Assembly (NCBI RefSeq): GCF_030403745.1
Contig: NZ_JAQMWP010000010.1
Span: forward strand, 352,617 to 416,616
Reading direction: 5' to 3'
Length of the DNA stretch: 64,000 nucleotides
Origin: Streptomyces sp. S.PB5
Lineage (GTDB): Bacteria; Actinomycetota; Actinomycetes; Streptomycetales; Streptomycetaceae
Below, in pieces: positions 18,911 through 28,023 of this stretch; position 1 is the stretch's first letter, and every line of letters starts with the position of its first letter. The notes under the pieces are model-generated. The model worked only from the letters and a program-made list of their open reading frames with translations. It had not been told where the DNA came from and did no database searches. The position numbers and the translations under genes were made by a program.

Positions 18911-21900
18911 ATGCCGCAGTTTCCCGTGTCTCCCGTCAGCCGCCGCCGTCTGCTGGAGGGGGGAGCCGCCGCCCTCGGCGCACTCGCCCTGCCCGGCCCG
19001 ATCACCGCGGCACACGCGGCCGGGGCGAGGGCCGAAACCCCGGAGTGGAACGGCAACATCGCGCTCTTCCGGCTCGGCGCCGAACCACCGCACACCACCC
19101 TCATGCCGTACGCCGACGTCAGACAGGCCCTGGCCGCCGACCGCACCCGCTCCCCGTACCGGCTGAGCCTGGACGGCACATGGCGGTTCGCGTACGCCGA
19201 CCGCCCCGACGACCGGGACCCCGACTTCCACCGCACCGACCTCGACGACCGCGACTGGGACACGATCCCCGTCCCCTCCGCCTGGCAACTGCACGGCTAC
19301 GACCGCCCCATCTACGTCAACATCACCTACCCCTGGTGGGGTCCCAACGGCCTGGGCGAGGAGGCGCAGCCGCCCGCCGCGCCCACCCGCCGCAACCCCG
19401 TCGGCCAGTACCGGCGCACCTTCACCGTCCCCCGGGACTGGTCGGGGCGGCGCACCTTCCTGCACTTCGAGGGCGTCAAGTCGGCCCACTACGTGTGGAT
19501 CAACGGCCGGCTCGTCGGCTACCACGAGGACTCCTTCAGCCCCGCCGAGTACGACATCACCGAGCACCTGAGGCCCGGCACCAACCAGATCGCGGTCGAG
19601 GTCTACCGCTACTCCGACGGCGACTGGCTGGAGGACCAGGACATGATCCGGCTGAGCGGCATCTTCCGCTCGGTCCACCTCTACTCCACCCCGGTCGTCC
19701 ACCTGCGCGACTTCCGCCTCGACACCCCGCTCGGCGACGATCACACCTCCGCCGAACTGTCGGTCACCTCGACCGTGCGCGCCTACGCCGACGGCGGCAC
19801 CGGACGCCACACCGTGGAGACCCAGCTGTACGACGCGGCCGGACACCCCGTCTGGTCCCGGCCGCTGCTCCAGCGGGCCGAGGTGACCGGGACCGGCGAG
19901 GACGTGACGGTCCGGTCCGCCAAGGCCGTGCCCGCGCCCCGACTGTGGTCGGCCGAACACCCCTACCTCTACACGGCCGTGCTGAGGCTGCGGAACCCGG
20001 CGGGAAAGGTCATCGAGACCCTCTCGCACCGGGTCGGCTTCCGTGAGTTCGCGCTCAGGGACGGCCTGATGCGGATCAACGGCAAGCCCGTCTCCTTCCG
20101 CGGCACCAACCGCCACGAGATGCACCCCGAGCGCGGTATGTCCCTCACCCGCGCCGACATGATCGAGGACATCACGGTCATGAAGCGGATGAACATCAAC
20201 AGCGTCCGCACCTCGCACTACCCCAACAACCCCGCGTGGATGGAACTCGCCGACGAGTACGGCCTCTACGTCGTCGACGAGACCAACCTGGAGACCCACG
20301 GCATCCGCGGCGAGTACCCCGGCGACCACGCCGACTGGACCGAGGCGTGCGTCGCCCGCGCCCAGAACCTGGTCCACCGCGACAAGAACCACGCCTGCGC
20401 CGTCATCTGGTCCCTGGGCAACGAGGCCGGCGGCGGCAGCACCTTCGTCGCCATGCGCGACTGGATCAAGTCGTACGACACCACCCGCGTCGTCCAGTAC
20501 GAGGGCGACGACCGGCCGGCCGTCAGCGACATCCGCTCGGAGATGTACGACAGCCCCGCCACCGTGGAGGCACGGGCGAAGAACACCGCCGACACCCGGC
20601 CGTACGTCATGATCGAGTACTCCCACGCGATGGGGAACTCGGGCGGCAACTTCAAGAAGTACTGGGACGTCGTCCGCCGCTACCCCGTTCTCCAGGGCGG
20701 CTGGATCTGGGACTTCGTCGACCAGGCGCTGAGCTGGCCCACCCCGACGCGCAAGCTGCTGACCGAGACCGGCCCCGGCGGGCTGCGCGGCGAGATCATG
20801 GCCCCCGGCGGCACCTTCGACCGCGGCAGGGGCGTCTCGGGGGGCACCGTCTTCCCCCGCGACCCGAGCCTGGACCTCACCGGCTCCCTGACGCTGGAAG
20901 CATGGATCACCCCGCACGTCACCGGCTACCACCAGCCGATCCTGGCCAAGGGCGACACCCAGTACGCCCTGAAACAGACCGACAGGACCATCGAGTTCTT
21001 CATCCACGGCGGCGGCCAGTGGATCTCGGCCGGCTGGGCCGTGCCCGACGACTGGACCGGCACCGAGCACCACGTCGCGGGCGTCTTCGACGCCGACGCC
21101 GGCACGCTCACCCTCTACGTCGACGGTGACCCGAAGACCGTCCGCACCACGACCCGCCGCCCCGGCAGCAACACCGCCCCCCTCTCCCTCGCCACCGACG
21201 TCGACAACTCCACGCGCGAGTTCAGTGGCACCGTCCGCCGGGCCCGGGTCTACGCCCGCGCCCTGAGCGCCGCCGAACTGGCCGACGGCAGCCGCGGTCC
21301 CGGGGACGAAGGGGTGCGGTTCTGGTTCGACGCGGCCACGGCCGGCCTGACCGAGAAACGGCCGCGCGCGAAGACCTTCTTCGCCTACGGCGGCGACTGG
21401 GGCGACAACCCCAACGACGGCAACTTCGTCGCCGACGGCATCGTCACCGCCGACCGCGGCCACACCGGCAAGGCCGCCGAGGTCAAACGGATCTACCAGA
21501 CCGTCAACGCGGCCTGGGCGCCCGCCGGTTCACCGGCGGTGACCCTCACCAACGAGAACCTGTTCACCAACCTCCGGGAACTCGACGGCAGTTGGGCGCT
21601 CCTCGCCGACGGCAGGGCGGTGCGGCGCGGGAAGCTGAGCCGTGCCCAGCTCGACGTCCCACCGCTGTCGAGCAAGGACGTCGTGATCCCCTTCGAGGTG
21701 CCGTCCGCCCCGGCACCGGGCACTGAGTACCACCTCGAACTCTCCTTCACCACCAGGGAATCCACGAAGTGGGCCAAGGCCGGCTTCGAGACGGCCCGCA
21801 CCCAGCTCACCGTCGACGCCCACAGCCCCGCCGTCACCCCGGCGCCGCTGGACAGCGTCCCGGCCCTGACCCACGAGGACGGCGACACGACCGTCACGGT

Positions 21901-22777
21901 CACGGGCAAGGGCTTCTCGGTGACGGTCGACAAGGCCACCGGGGTCATCACCTCCTACCGGGCCGGCGGCAGACAGCTCATCACCTCCGGTCCCGCCCCG
22001 CAGTTCTGGCGGGCGCCCACCGACAACGACCGCGGCAACGGCCAGCACACCCGCAACCAGACCTGGCGGGACGCGGGCGCGCACCGCAAGGTGACATCCG
22101 TCGACGTGCGCGCGCTGCGCGACCGGGCCGTCCAGATCAAGGTCACCGGCACGCTGCCGACCACGACGGAATCGACCTACACCACCACCTACACGGTCTT
22201 CGGCAATGCCGAGATCAAGGTCGACAACACCCTGCACCCCGGGGCGAGTTCACTGCCGTACATCCCCGAGGTCGGCACGATGCTGTTCCTCCCCGGCCGT
22301 CTGGAGAAGCTCCACTACTACGGCCGTGGTCCCGAGGAGAACCAGTGGGACCGCAACAACGGCACCGACGTCGGCCGCTGGTCCGGCACCGTCTCCGGCC
22401 AGTGGACCCCCTACATCCGCCCCCAGGAGAACGGCGGCAGGAGCGACATCCGCTGGATCGCCCTCACCGGCACGGACGGCACGGGCCTGCTCGTCTCCGG
22501 CGAGCCCCTGCTGGACGTCAACGCCTCGCGCTTCACCCCCGAGGACCTCTCGGTCGGCGCACGCCACGACTACCAGCTCACCCCGCGCGACGAGGTCGTC
22601 CTGCGGCTGGCGTACCGGCAGATGGGCGTCGGCGGCGACAACAGCTGGGGTGCGCACACGCACGACGAGTACAAGCTGTTCGCGAACCGGGACTACGCGT
22701 ACACGTACCGGCTGCGGCCGCTGACGGACGTACGGGAGGCGACGGCGGCGTCGCGGCGGCCCACCGGGGTGGAGTGA
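18911..22777 (+). CDS. Secreted GH2 beta-galactosidase with LamG insertion
   Basis: 1288 residues. A twin-arginine signal (SRRRLL, hydrophobic core, cleavage near AHA) starts the protein. The LacZ-like order follows: sugar-binding domain (about 75-260), Ig-like domain, TIM barrel with general acid/base Glu505 (LGNEAGGG) and nucleophile Glu569 (MIEYSHAMGNS), and the C-terminal beta-galactosidase small-chain domain (about 1000-1270). Between the barrel and the following Ig domain a LamG/concanavalin-like module is inserted (about 640-790, LDLTGSLTLEAWITPHVTGY). ATG 18911 has GAGGAAGG upstream. It should hydrolyse terminal beta-galactosides outside the cell; the LamG module may bind the polymer. 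It converges on the clan GH-A hydrolase gene. Confidence 0.93.
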   Translation: MPQFPVSPVSRRRLLEGGAAALGALALPGPITAAHAAGARAETPEWNGNIALFRLGAEPPHTTLMPYADVRQALAADRTRSPYRLSLDGTWRFAYADRPDDRDPDFHRTDLDDRDWDTIPVPSAWQLHGYDRPIYVNITYPWWGPNGLGEEAQPPAAPTRRNPVGQYRRTFTVPRDWSGRRTFLHFEGVKSAHYVWINGRLVGYHEDSFSPAEYDITEHLRPGTNQIAVEVYRYSDGDWLEDQDMIRLSGIFRSVHLYSTPVVHLRDFRLDTPLGDDHTSAELSVTSTVRAYADGGTGRHTVETQLYDAAGHPVWSRPLLQRAEVTGTGEDVTVRSAKAVPAPRLWSAEHPYLYTAVLRLRNPAGKVIETLSHRVGFREFALRDGLMRINGKPVSFRGTNRHEMHPERGMSLTRADMIEDITVMKRMNINSVRTSHYPNNPAWMELADEYGLYVVDETNLETHGIRGEYPGDHADWTEACVARAQNLVHRDKNHACAVIWSLGNEAGGGSTFVAMRDWIKSYDTTRVVQYEGDDRPAVSDIRSEMYDSPATVEARAKNTADTRPYVMIEYSHAMGNSGGNFKKYWDVVRRYPVLQGGWIWDFVDQALSWPTPTRKLLTETGPGGLRGEIMAPGGTFDRGRGVSGGTVFPRDPSLDLTGSLTLEAWITPHVTGYHQPILAKGDTQYALKQTDRTIEFFIHGGGQWISAGWAVPDDWTGTEHHVAGVFDADAGTLTLYVDGDPKTVRTTTRRPGSNTAPLSLATDVDNSTREFSGTVRRARVYARALSAAELADGSRGPGDEGVRFWFDAATAGLTEKRPRAKTFFAYGGDWGDNPNDGNFVADGIVTADRGHTGKAAEVKRIYQTVNAAWAPAGSPAVTLTNENLFTNLRELDGSWALLADGRAVRRGKLSRAQLDVPPLSSKDVVIPFEVPSAPAPGTEYHLELSFTTRESTKWAKAGFETARTQLTVDAHSPAVTPAPLDSVPALTHEDGDTTVTVTGKGFSVTVDKATGVITSYRAGGRQLITSGPAPQFWRAPTDNDRGNGQHTRNQTWRDAGAHRKVTSVDVRALRDRAVQIKVTGTLPTTTESTYTTTYTVFGNAEIKVDNTLHPGASSLPYIPEVGTMLFLPGRLEKLHYYGRGPEENQWDRNNGTDVGRWSGTVSGQWTPYIRPQENGGRSDIRWIALTGTDGTGLLVSGEPLLDVNASRFTPEDLSVGARHDYQLTPRDEVVLRLAYRQMGVGGDNSWGAHTHDEYKLFANRDYAYTYRLRPLTDVREATAASRRPTGVE

Positions 22778-22783
22778 CGGGAG

Positions 22784-22818
22784 CACGGGCCGGCGCGGAC
22801 CGTCCGCGCCGACCCGTG
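22784..22818. terminator. Strong bidirectional hairpin terminator
   Basis: CACGGG, one mismatch, CGGCGCGG (22784-22798), a 5-nt loop, then CCGCGCCG and CCCGTG (22804-22818). It sits exactly between the convergent beta-galactosidase and clan GH-A hydrolase genes. Confidence 0.8.
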
Positions 22819-22833
22819 TCACCGGCTACCGGC

Positions 22834-25800
22834 TCACCGCACCTCCCTCGCGTACGGCGCCACGCTGATGCGGTCGATCAGCGGGGCGTAGCGGGAGCGC
22901 AGGAGCACCCCCGGGAAGGTGTCCGAGGCGTAGGTCGTGCCGTCGAAGTTCGGCAGTTCCTCGGAGCGGAAGGTGACCGTGTTCTCGCCCTTCTTCAGCT
23001 GGACGGGGACGGTCAGCTCCCAGAAGTTGTTCCGGTGGAAGCTGTGCGGGAAGCCCACGCGGCGTGTCTCACCGCCGTTGACGGTGATGTCGGCGTGCCG
23101 GGCCAGCGGGTCCGGGTTGTAGTGGGTGGCCTCGGACTGCTCGGGGTTGGAGTAGCGGATGCGCAGGGCATGGAGGCCGGCCCGGTCCGCGGTGACCTTG
23201 AAGGTGGCGGTGTTGCCGTTGCCCGGGTCGCCGCCGATCCCGGTGATCGCGGTCCCGCCCGTCGCGAGGGACAGCTGGGCGAGCGAGGCCGAACCGGCCA
23301 GTCGGGCGTCCTGGGCCTCGTACGTGCGCACCGGGAGCGTGCCCTCGGTGGGCGTGACCGTGAGCCGGTCGACGAGGGTCGGGGCCGAACCGCCGGTCAG
23401 CGTCACCTTGTTGACCCCGCCGGAGAGGGAGACCGCGACGCTGCTCCTGCGCTTGGCGAGGCGCAGGACGTCATGTCCGTTGACGGAGAGCCGGGCACCG
23501 GTGCCGCCGAGGGTGGCCACGTCGATCGTGGCCTCGCGGTCGGCGGGGGAGTAGACCCAGAACGTGGCGGTCTGCCCCTTGGCGAGCCGGGCCGCGCCCG
23601 ATCCGGTGGCCGGGGTGTCCTGCTTCGGGAGGTCGTAGACGGGCTTCGCCCCGCCGCCCAGCCAGGCCAGCTCGCCCTCGTACACCCGGCTGGCGGCCGA
23701 GGCGTCCGGCAGGGACAGGGTGAGCCGGTCGACGATCGCGTCGCCCTTCGTGACGCGCTTGCCGTCGAGGCTCTCAGCGGCGAGCGTCAGGGTGTGCCTG
23801 CCCCGGGTGAGCTCGACCCGGGTGTCGGTGTGGTCCCACACCACCCACTTGTAGCCGAGCGGCAGATACAGCTCCTGCTCGGTCTCCGCCCGGCCGTCCA
23901 CACGCAGGAAGACATTGGTGGGGCCCTGTTCCGTCACCTTGTCGAAGGTGTTGAGGGAGTTGGCGAAGACGCTCAGGTCGTAGGTGCCGTCCTCGGGCAC
24001 GTCCACCGTGAAGTCGAGCGTGACGTCGGAGCCGGTGCGCAGTCCGCCGACGTCGTAGCCGCCGGAGGTGTAGAACTTCGACACGTCACGCGGTGAGCCC
24101 TCGGGACCGTTCTTCGACCAGCCGGATCCGGTGTGCGCGGCGTCCTCGGCCTCGTAGGAGCCCTGCCAGCGGGTGGGCGCGGCCAGGGTGCCCTTCGCCT
24201 CGCCCGCCGGGCTGAGGACGATCTCGTACGCGGAGGACTCCTTCAGCGTCGGCAGACCGCCGTCGCCGAAGTCGACGATCACCTTGCCGTCGTCACCGAC
24301 CTCGAGGCTCGTCTCGGTCAGCAGCTTCGGCCCGGAGTGGTCGCCGACCTGTCCGCTCCACTCGATCTCCCGCACCCAGGCGTGCACCCGGCCGCCGAAG
24401 ACCTTCTTCGGGACGTCGTCGAAGACGATGTGGCCCTTGCCGTCCGACCCGCCGAAGACCAGCCGGGCCTGCTTCTTCCTCTCGTCGAGCGTGGCGACGC
24501 CCTGCATGCTGTAGTTCTCGCCGGGGAACGGCGGGCTCACGGCCACCGTGTGCCCGCTCATCGAGGCGTACGCATTCAGCAGCCACCACTGCCCGTTGCC
24601 GCGGTTGGACTGCACCGCGGAGTCGGAGAGGTTGCCGTCGATGTTCCAGTACGCGATGTCGGCGTCGACCTTGGACTCCTCGATCGCGGAGACCCACTGG
24701 ATCATCTGGCCGGGGACCGAGGTGTGGTAGTTGAAGGCGTACTCGTTGATGTTGACGGGGAGCCGGGTGCCCTCGCGGTCCGTGCCCCGGAAAAGATCCT
24801 TCTCCCACGTCCGGTACTTGGCGACGCTCTCGCGCACCGCCTCCGGGTGGCTGAGCTCGTGCCAGGTGATGACGTCGGGGAGGGTGCCGGCGGCCAGCGC
24901 GTGCGTCAGGAAGCCCTTCACCTGGTCGTACAGGATGCTGGTGTTGGGCCCGGCTGTCCGGGCGCTCGGCATCCTGTCCTTGATGAGCCGGTAGGCGGAG
25001 TCCCAGGCGGCGAAGAAGTCGTCGGGGTCGTCGAGCCAGCTGACCTTGTCGTAGCTCCACTCGCCGGTGCCGAACATGTTGCCCTCGGGCTCGTTGAACG
25101 GCACGAAGACGACGTTGTCCTGGTACCGCTTCGGCAGTCGGAGGACCTGGTCGACCTGCTTGGCGAGCTTCTCCTCGTACAACTCGACCTTCTCGGCGGG
25201 GGTGTCGCCCGGCCACTGGTACGGGAAGCCGCGGTGGATGTCGGTCATGTAGATGTACACATCACCGTCGGTGGAGTCGGCCAGCGGCTGCACCACCTCC
25301 AGGGCGTCTGCGCCCGGGTGCTGCGGGCCGTCCTGCGCCTTGGTGGAGACCGTGCGCAGGCCCATGCCCTCGATGAGGTTGTTGGTGGGGACGTCCGGCC
25401 CGTACACCCCGTAGAGGGTGCCGGAGGCGCCGCCGTGGAAGGCGCCGGTGTCCGAGCCGAGGTCGACGGTGAGCTGCCCCTCGCGCACCACGGTGACCGT
25501 CGCCTTCACCTCCCGCCCGGCCGCCGCGCCTGCGACGGTGAACGTTCCCGGCCGGGCGTACTTCTCCGGCGGGACGGCGTCCCAGGTCAGCGGAGTGTCA
25601 CGGTCGTAGCCGTCGGAGAAGGCGGCGCGGACGGCGGTGGGGAGGGCGGGGGCGGTCCCGGTCGTCGTACGGACGTCGAAGGAGGTCCGGGAGAGCTCCC
25701 CGACGGTCGGTACCGCCTCGACCAGGCCGGCCACCTGCGCGGAGCTCAGGGCCGAGTGCCACACGGCGAAGTCGTCGATCGCGCCCTTGAGCAGCGGGTC

Positions 25801-26493
25801 CGGCCAGAAGGACTTGCCGATGTAACCGGCCGCCGTGGCCTGGTCCTCCAGCAGTTCCTTGGCCTTGATGCCGGTCGCGGAGGAGGAGACCGCCACGCCG
25901 TCCAGATAGGTGGTGAGCCGGCCGGCGGCGGTGTCGAGGGTGACGGTGACCGTGCGCCACTCGTCCGCGGGCAGCGGCGCGTACCCGCGGACCTGGGTCT
26001 CCGCACCGCCGCCGCCCGTGGTCACGGAGGTCTGGAACAGGCCGCTGCCGCTGTACGGCGTGCTGAACAGATATCTGGTGGTGTTGGTGCCGAGGTCGAA
26101 GATGCGCTGCCAGGACGACTTGTCGCCGCTCCACTTCACACGGGCGGAGATTGTCAGGTCGCTGGCGTCACCGACCACTTCACGGGGCAGACGGACGTAG
26201 GCGCCGTCCGAGGTGGGCGCCCCGCCGGGCAGGGCGAGCGCCTTTCCGCCGCCGGTGCCGTCGACCGACCGGGCGGTGGAACCGTTCACCAGGGTCGCGG
26301 TGAGGCCGTTGCCGGAGCTGTCGGTGATCCTTCCGGAGGCGAGGTCGTCCTGGTCGAAGGTGTAGCGGGCGGTGGGCTGGGGGGTCTCGGCCGCCTGCGC
26401 GGACACGGCGGGTGCGGCCAGCAGACCCGCGCCGAGGGTCAGTGCGACGGCGGCCGGGGCGTGGCGCCGGGCGGATCTCTCGGGGGATGACAT
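22834..26493 (-). CDS. Secreted multimodular glycoside hydrolase: LamG, Ig-like, clan GH-A barrel, CBM-like modules
   Basis: 1219 residues from ATG 26493 (AGGAC site upstream; the frame stays open 21 codons further). Signal peptide about 1-35, cut near AQA. A LamG module (about 45-255: GNGLTATLVNGSTARSV, ending IDDFAVWHSALSSAQVAGL) is followed by an Ig-like domain (about 265-350) and a TIM-barrel catalytic domain (about 360-690). That domain has likely acid/base Glu468 in FVPFNEPEGN and nucleophile Glu584 in LPVNINEYAF, the clan GH-A pattern close to GH39. After a small beta domain come two or three CBM35/CBM6-like modules (YEAEDAAHTGSGW, then TYEAQDARLAG). Substrate is not known; the neighbouring LacI gene and operators make it part of the 18911-32863 sugar locus. 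Confidence 0.85.
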   Translation of the reverse strand: MSSPERSARRHAPAAVALTLGAGLLAAPAVSAQAAETPQPTARYTFDQDDLASGRITDSSGNGLTATLVNGSTARSVDGTGGGKALALPGGAPTSDGAYVRLPREVVGDASDLTISARVKWSGDKSSWQRIFDLGTNTTRYLFSTPYSGSGLFQTSVTTGGGGAETQVRGYAPLPADEWRTVTVTLDTAAGRLTTYLDGVAVSSSATGIKAKELLEDQATAAGYIGKSFWPDPLLKGAIDDFAVWHSALSSAQVAGLVEAVPTVGELSRTSFDVRTTTGTAPALPTAVRAAFSDGYDRDTPLTWDAVPPEKYARPGTFTVAGAAAGREVKATVTVVREGQLTVDLGSDTGAFHGGASGTLYGVYGPDVPTNNLIEGMGLRTVSTKAQDGPQHPGADALEVVQPLADSTDGDVYIYMTDIHRGFPYQWPGDTPAEKVELYEEKLAKQVDQVLRLPKRYQDNVVFVPFNEPEGNMFGTGEWSYDKVSWLDDPDDFFAAWDSAYRLIKDRMPSARTAGPNTSILYDQVKGFLTHALAAGTLPDVITWHELSHPEAVRESVAKYRTWEKDLFRGTDREGTRLPVNINEYAFNYHTSVPGQMIQWVSAIEESKVDADIAYWNIDGNLSDSAVQSNRGNGQWWLLNAYASMSGHTVAVSPPFPGENYSMQGVATLDERKKQARLVFGGSDGKGHIVFDDVPKKVFGGRVHAWVREIEWSGQVGDHSGPKLLTETSLEVGDDGKVIVDFGDGGLPTLKESSAYEIVLSPAGEAKGTLAAPTRWQGSYEAEDAAHTGSGWSKNGPEGSPRDVSKFYTSGGYDVGGLRTGSDVTLDFTVDVPEDGTYDLSVFANSLNTFDKVTEQGPTNVFLRVDGRAETEQELYLPLGYKWVVWDHTDTRVELTRGRHTLTLAAESLDGKRVTKGDAIVDRLTLSLPDASAASRVYEGELAWLGGGAKPVYDLPKQDTPATGSGAARLAKGQTATFWVYSPADREATIDVATLGGTGARLSVNGHDVLRLAKRRSSVAVSLSGGVNKVTLTGGSAPTLVDRLTVTPTEGTLPVRTYEAQDARLAGSASLAQLSLATGGTAITGIGGDPGNGNTATFKVTADRAGLHALRIRYSNPEQSEATHYNPDPLARHADITVNGGETRRVGFPHSFHRNNFWELTVPVQLKKGENTVTFRSEELPNFDGTTYASDTFPGVLLRSRYAPLIDRISVAPYAREVR

Positions 26494-26536
26494 GGATTGC
26501 GTCCTCAATCCTTGAGTTCGGCGACTCTTCGGGAAC

Positions 26537-26550
26537 TCGAACTGGTTCGA
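26537..26550. promoter_or_regulatory. LacI-type operator O1, TCGAACTGGTTCGA
   Basis: A palindrome with one central deviation from TCGAAC-CG-GTTCGA, 44 nt upstream of the hydrolase start. Two more copies lie at 26605 and 26724 in the same divergent intergenic region, which identifies them as binding sites for the LacI-type regulator encoded at 26778. Confidence 0.8.
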
Positions 26551-26604
26551 CGACACCGGGCGTGACGGTCGGCGGCTGTTTCGGATCTGCTGTGGATCTT
26601 CCTG

Positions 26605-26618
26605 TCGAACCGGTTCGG
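26605..26618. promoter_or_regulatory. LacI-type operator O2, TCGAACCGGTTCGG
   Basis: Near-perfect palindrome built on CGAACCGGTTCG, about midway between the hydrolase and regulator genes. Spacing from O1 is 68 nt centre to centre, compatible with looping or cooperative binding. Confidence 0.8.
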
Positions 26619-26723
26619 CAAGCTAGCACCGGGACAAGCGGCGGACAATCCCCTGGAGCAAGGAACTCTTGATGCCGTCCGAGGCGTTGACAGCCGCTCG
26701 GACCGTTTCTACCGTCACTTCAC

Positions 26724-26747
26724 GCGAACCGGTTCGACAACGGTTCG
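26724..26747. promoter_or_regulatory. LacI-type operator O3 with an extra half-site
   Basis: GCGAACCGGTTCGA (26724-26737) contains the perfect 12-bp palindrome CGAACCGGTTCG and is followed by another half-site GGTTCG (26742-26747). It lies 31-54 nt before the regulator start, so autorepression is likely. Confidence 0.82.
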
Positions 26748-26777
26748 CACTGGAATCTGTTCGAGCAAGGAGTTCCC

Positions 26778-27773
26778 GTGAACATCGGTGAGATCGCCCG
26801 GCGGGCCGGTGTCTCGCGGAGCACCGTGTCCTATGCGCTGAGCGGCAAGCGTCCGGTGTCGGAGGAGACGCGGCGGAGGATCCAGCGGGTCGTCGACGAG
26901 CTGGGCTACCGGCCCAGTGCCAGCGCCCGTGCCCTGGCCAACGGGCGGACCAGCACGATCGGGCTGGTCTTCCCGCCGGCCGGGAACCACTACACGGGCA
27001 TGCAGCTGGACTTCATCGGCAGTGTGGTGGAGGCGGCCGCGGCCTTCGACTACGACGTGCTGCTCTCACCCAGCGGCGTGGACAGCGACCGTTCCTTCCA
27101 GCGGCTGTTGGGGGAGCGGCGGGTCGACGGCGCGATCCTGATGGAGATCAGGCTGGCCGACGACCGGGTGGATCACCTGGCCGAGCTGGGCTTCCCCTCC
27201 GTCGCCATCGGGCGCACCGCCCGTCCCGAGGGCAGCTGGTGGGTGGCTCTGGACCACACCGCCCTGGCGGCGGCGTGCGTGCACCACCTGGCGGACCTCG
27301 GCCATCGCCGGGTCGCCTTCGTCAACCGGCCGGAGCAGCTGCTGCGGGCCGGGTACGAGTCCGCGCAGCGGGGCCTGGACGGTTTCACCAAGGCCGCGGC
27401 CGAGCGTGGGCTGACGGTCCGGACGTACTGCTGCGGGGACGACGCCGCGTCCGGGCAGTCCTGTGTGGAACGCATCCTGCACGACGAGCCGGCCACCACG
27501 GCCCTGGTGACCTTGAACGAGGCCGCCCTGGGCGGCCTCTACCGGGGGCTCGCCCGGGCGGGCCGCCATGTCCCGCGGGACTTCTCCGTCACCGGGGTGG
27601 TGGCCGGCCGCTGGGCGGAGACGGTGACCCCGCAGCTCACCGCCGCCGACGTACCGGCCGCCGACCTGGGACGGCTCGCCGTCGAACTGCTGGTGGAGCG
27701 GCTGGACCACCCCGGCACCATCTGCTCACGCCGCCGATCTCGCTGCGGGCCAGCACAGGGCCCGCCGGAGTGA
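26778..27773 (+). CDS. LacI-family repressor of the first sugar locus (C-terminus apparently frameshifted)
   Basis: 331 residues from ATG or the nearby GTG start at 26778 with AAGGAG upstream. The N-terminal helix-turn-helix (IGEIARRAGVSRSTVSYALS) and hinge helix (YRPSASARALANGRTSTIGL) are intact, followed by a periplasmic-binding-like effector domain. The last residues in this frame (ICSRRRSRCGPAQGPPE) do not fit the family, while the +2 frame continues with RHHLLTPPISLRASTGPAG to a stop at 27796, which is the usual LacI ending. A 1-2 nt indel near 27705-27720 is therefore likely. It controls the divergent hydrolase and probably the ABC operon downstream. Confidence 0.85.
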   Translation: MNIGEIARRAGVSRSTVSYALSGKRPVSEETRRRIQRVVDELGYRPSASARALANGRTSTIGLVFPPAGNHYTGMQLDFIGSVVEAAAAFDYDVLLSPSGVDSDRSFQRLLGERRVDGAILMEIRLADDRVDHLAELGFPSVAIGRTARPEGSWWVALDHTALAAACVHHLADLGHRRVAFVNRPEQLLRAGYESAQRGLDGFTKAAAERGLTVRTYCCGDDAASGQSCVERILHDEPATTALVTLNEAALGGLYRGLARAGRHVPRDFSVTGVVAGRWAETVTPQLTAADVPAADLGRLAVELLVERLDHPGTICSRRRSRCGPAQGPPE

Positions 27774-27785
27774 CGCGGGCCGACA

Positions 27786-27861
27786 CGACGGACTGACCGG
27801 GGGTCACCAGGACCGAACCGACGGACTGACCCCCGGGAGTCACCAGGGCCGAACCGACGGC
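27786..27861. repeat. Tandem repeat (about 35 nt) downstream of the LacI gene
   Basis: Units starting ACGACGGACTGACC (27786), ACCGACGGACTGACC (27816) and ACCGACGGCC (27852), each followed in the first two by a GTCACCAGG-CCGA ending, form two full and one partial copy. The repeat also builds the hairpin at 27797-27836. Confidence 0.6.
27797..27836 (+). terminator. Hairpin terminator after the LacI gene
   Basis: CCGGGGGTCA (27797-27806) pairs perfectly with TGACCCCCGG (27827-27836), a 10-bp stem and 20-nt loop, just past the frameshift-corrected stop at 27796. It suggests the ABC operon at 28024 has its own promoter. Confidence 0.7.
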
Positions 27862-28023
27862 CCGCCCCCATATTCACAGCACGCAGAGATCTCTTTCAGC
27901 GCCATCGCACCACGGCCCCGTTCGCCGTACCCGTTTCCGGCCGGCACCTCACCGCTTCGGCACCTCCATGCCCGAAAAGCCCGTGCCTCGGCACCCGCAT
28001 GCCAAGAACCGAAGGAACCCGCG

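Noticed and set aside
24133..26490. 785-residue open frame opposite the clan GH-A hydrolase
   Set aside because: Low-complexity Gly/Val/Arg composition; the minus-strand frame has signal peptide, LamG and catalytic motifs.
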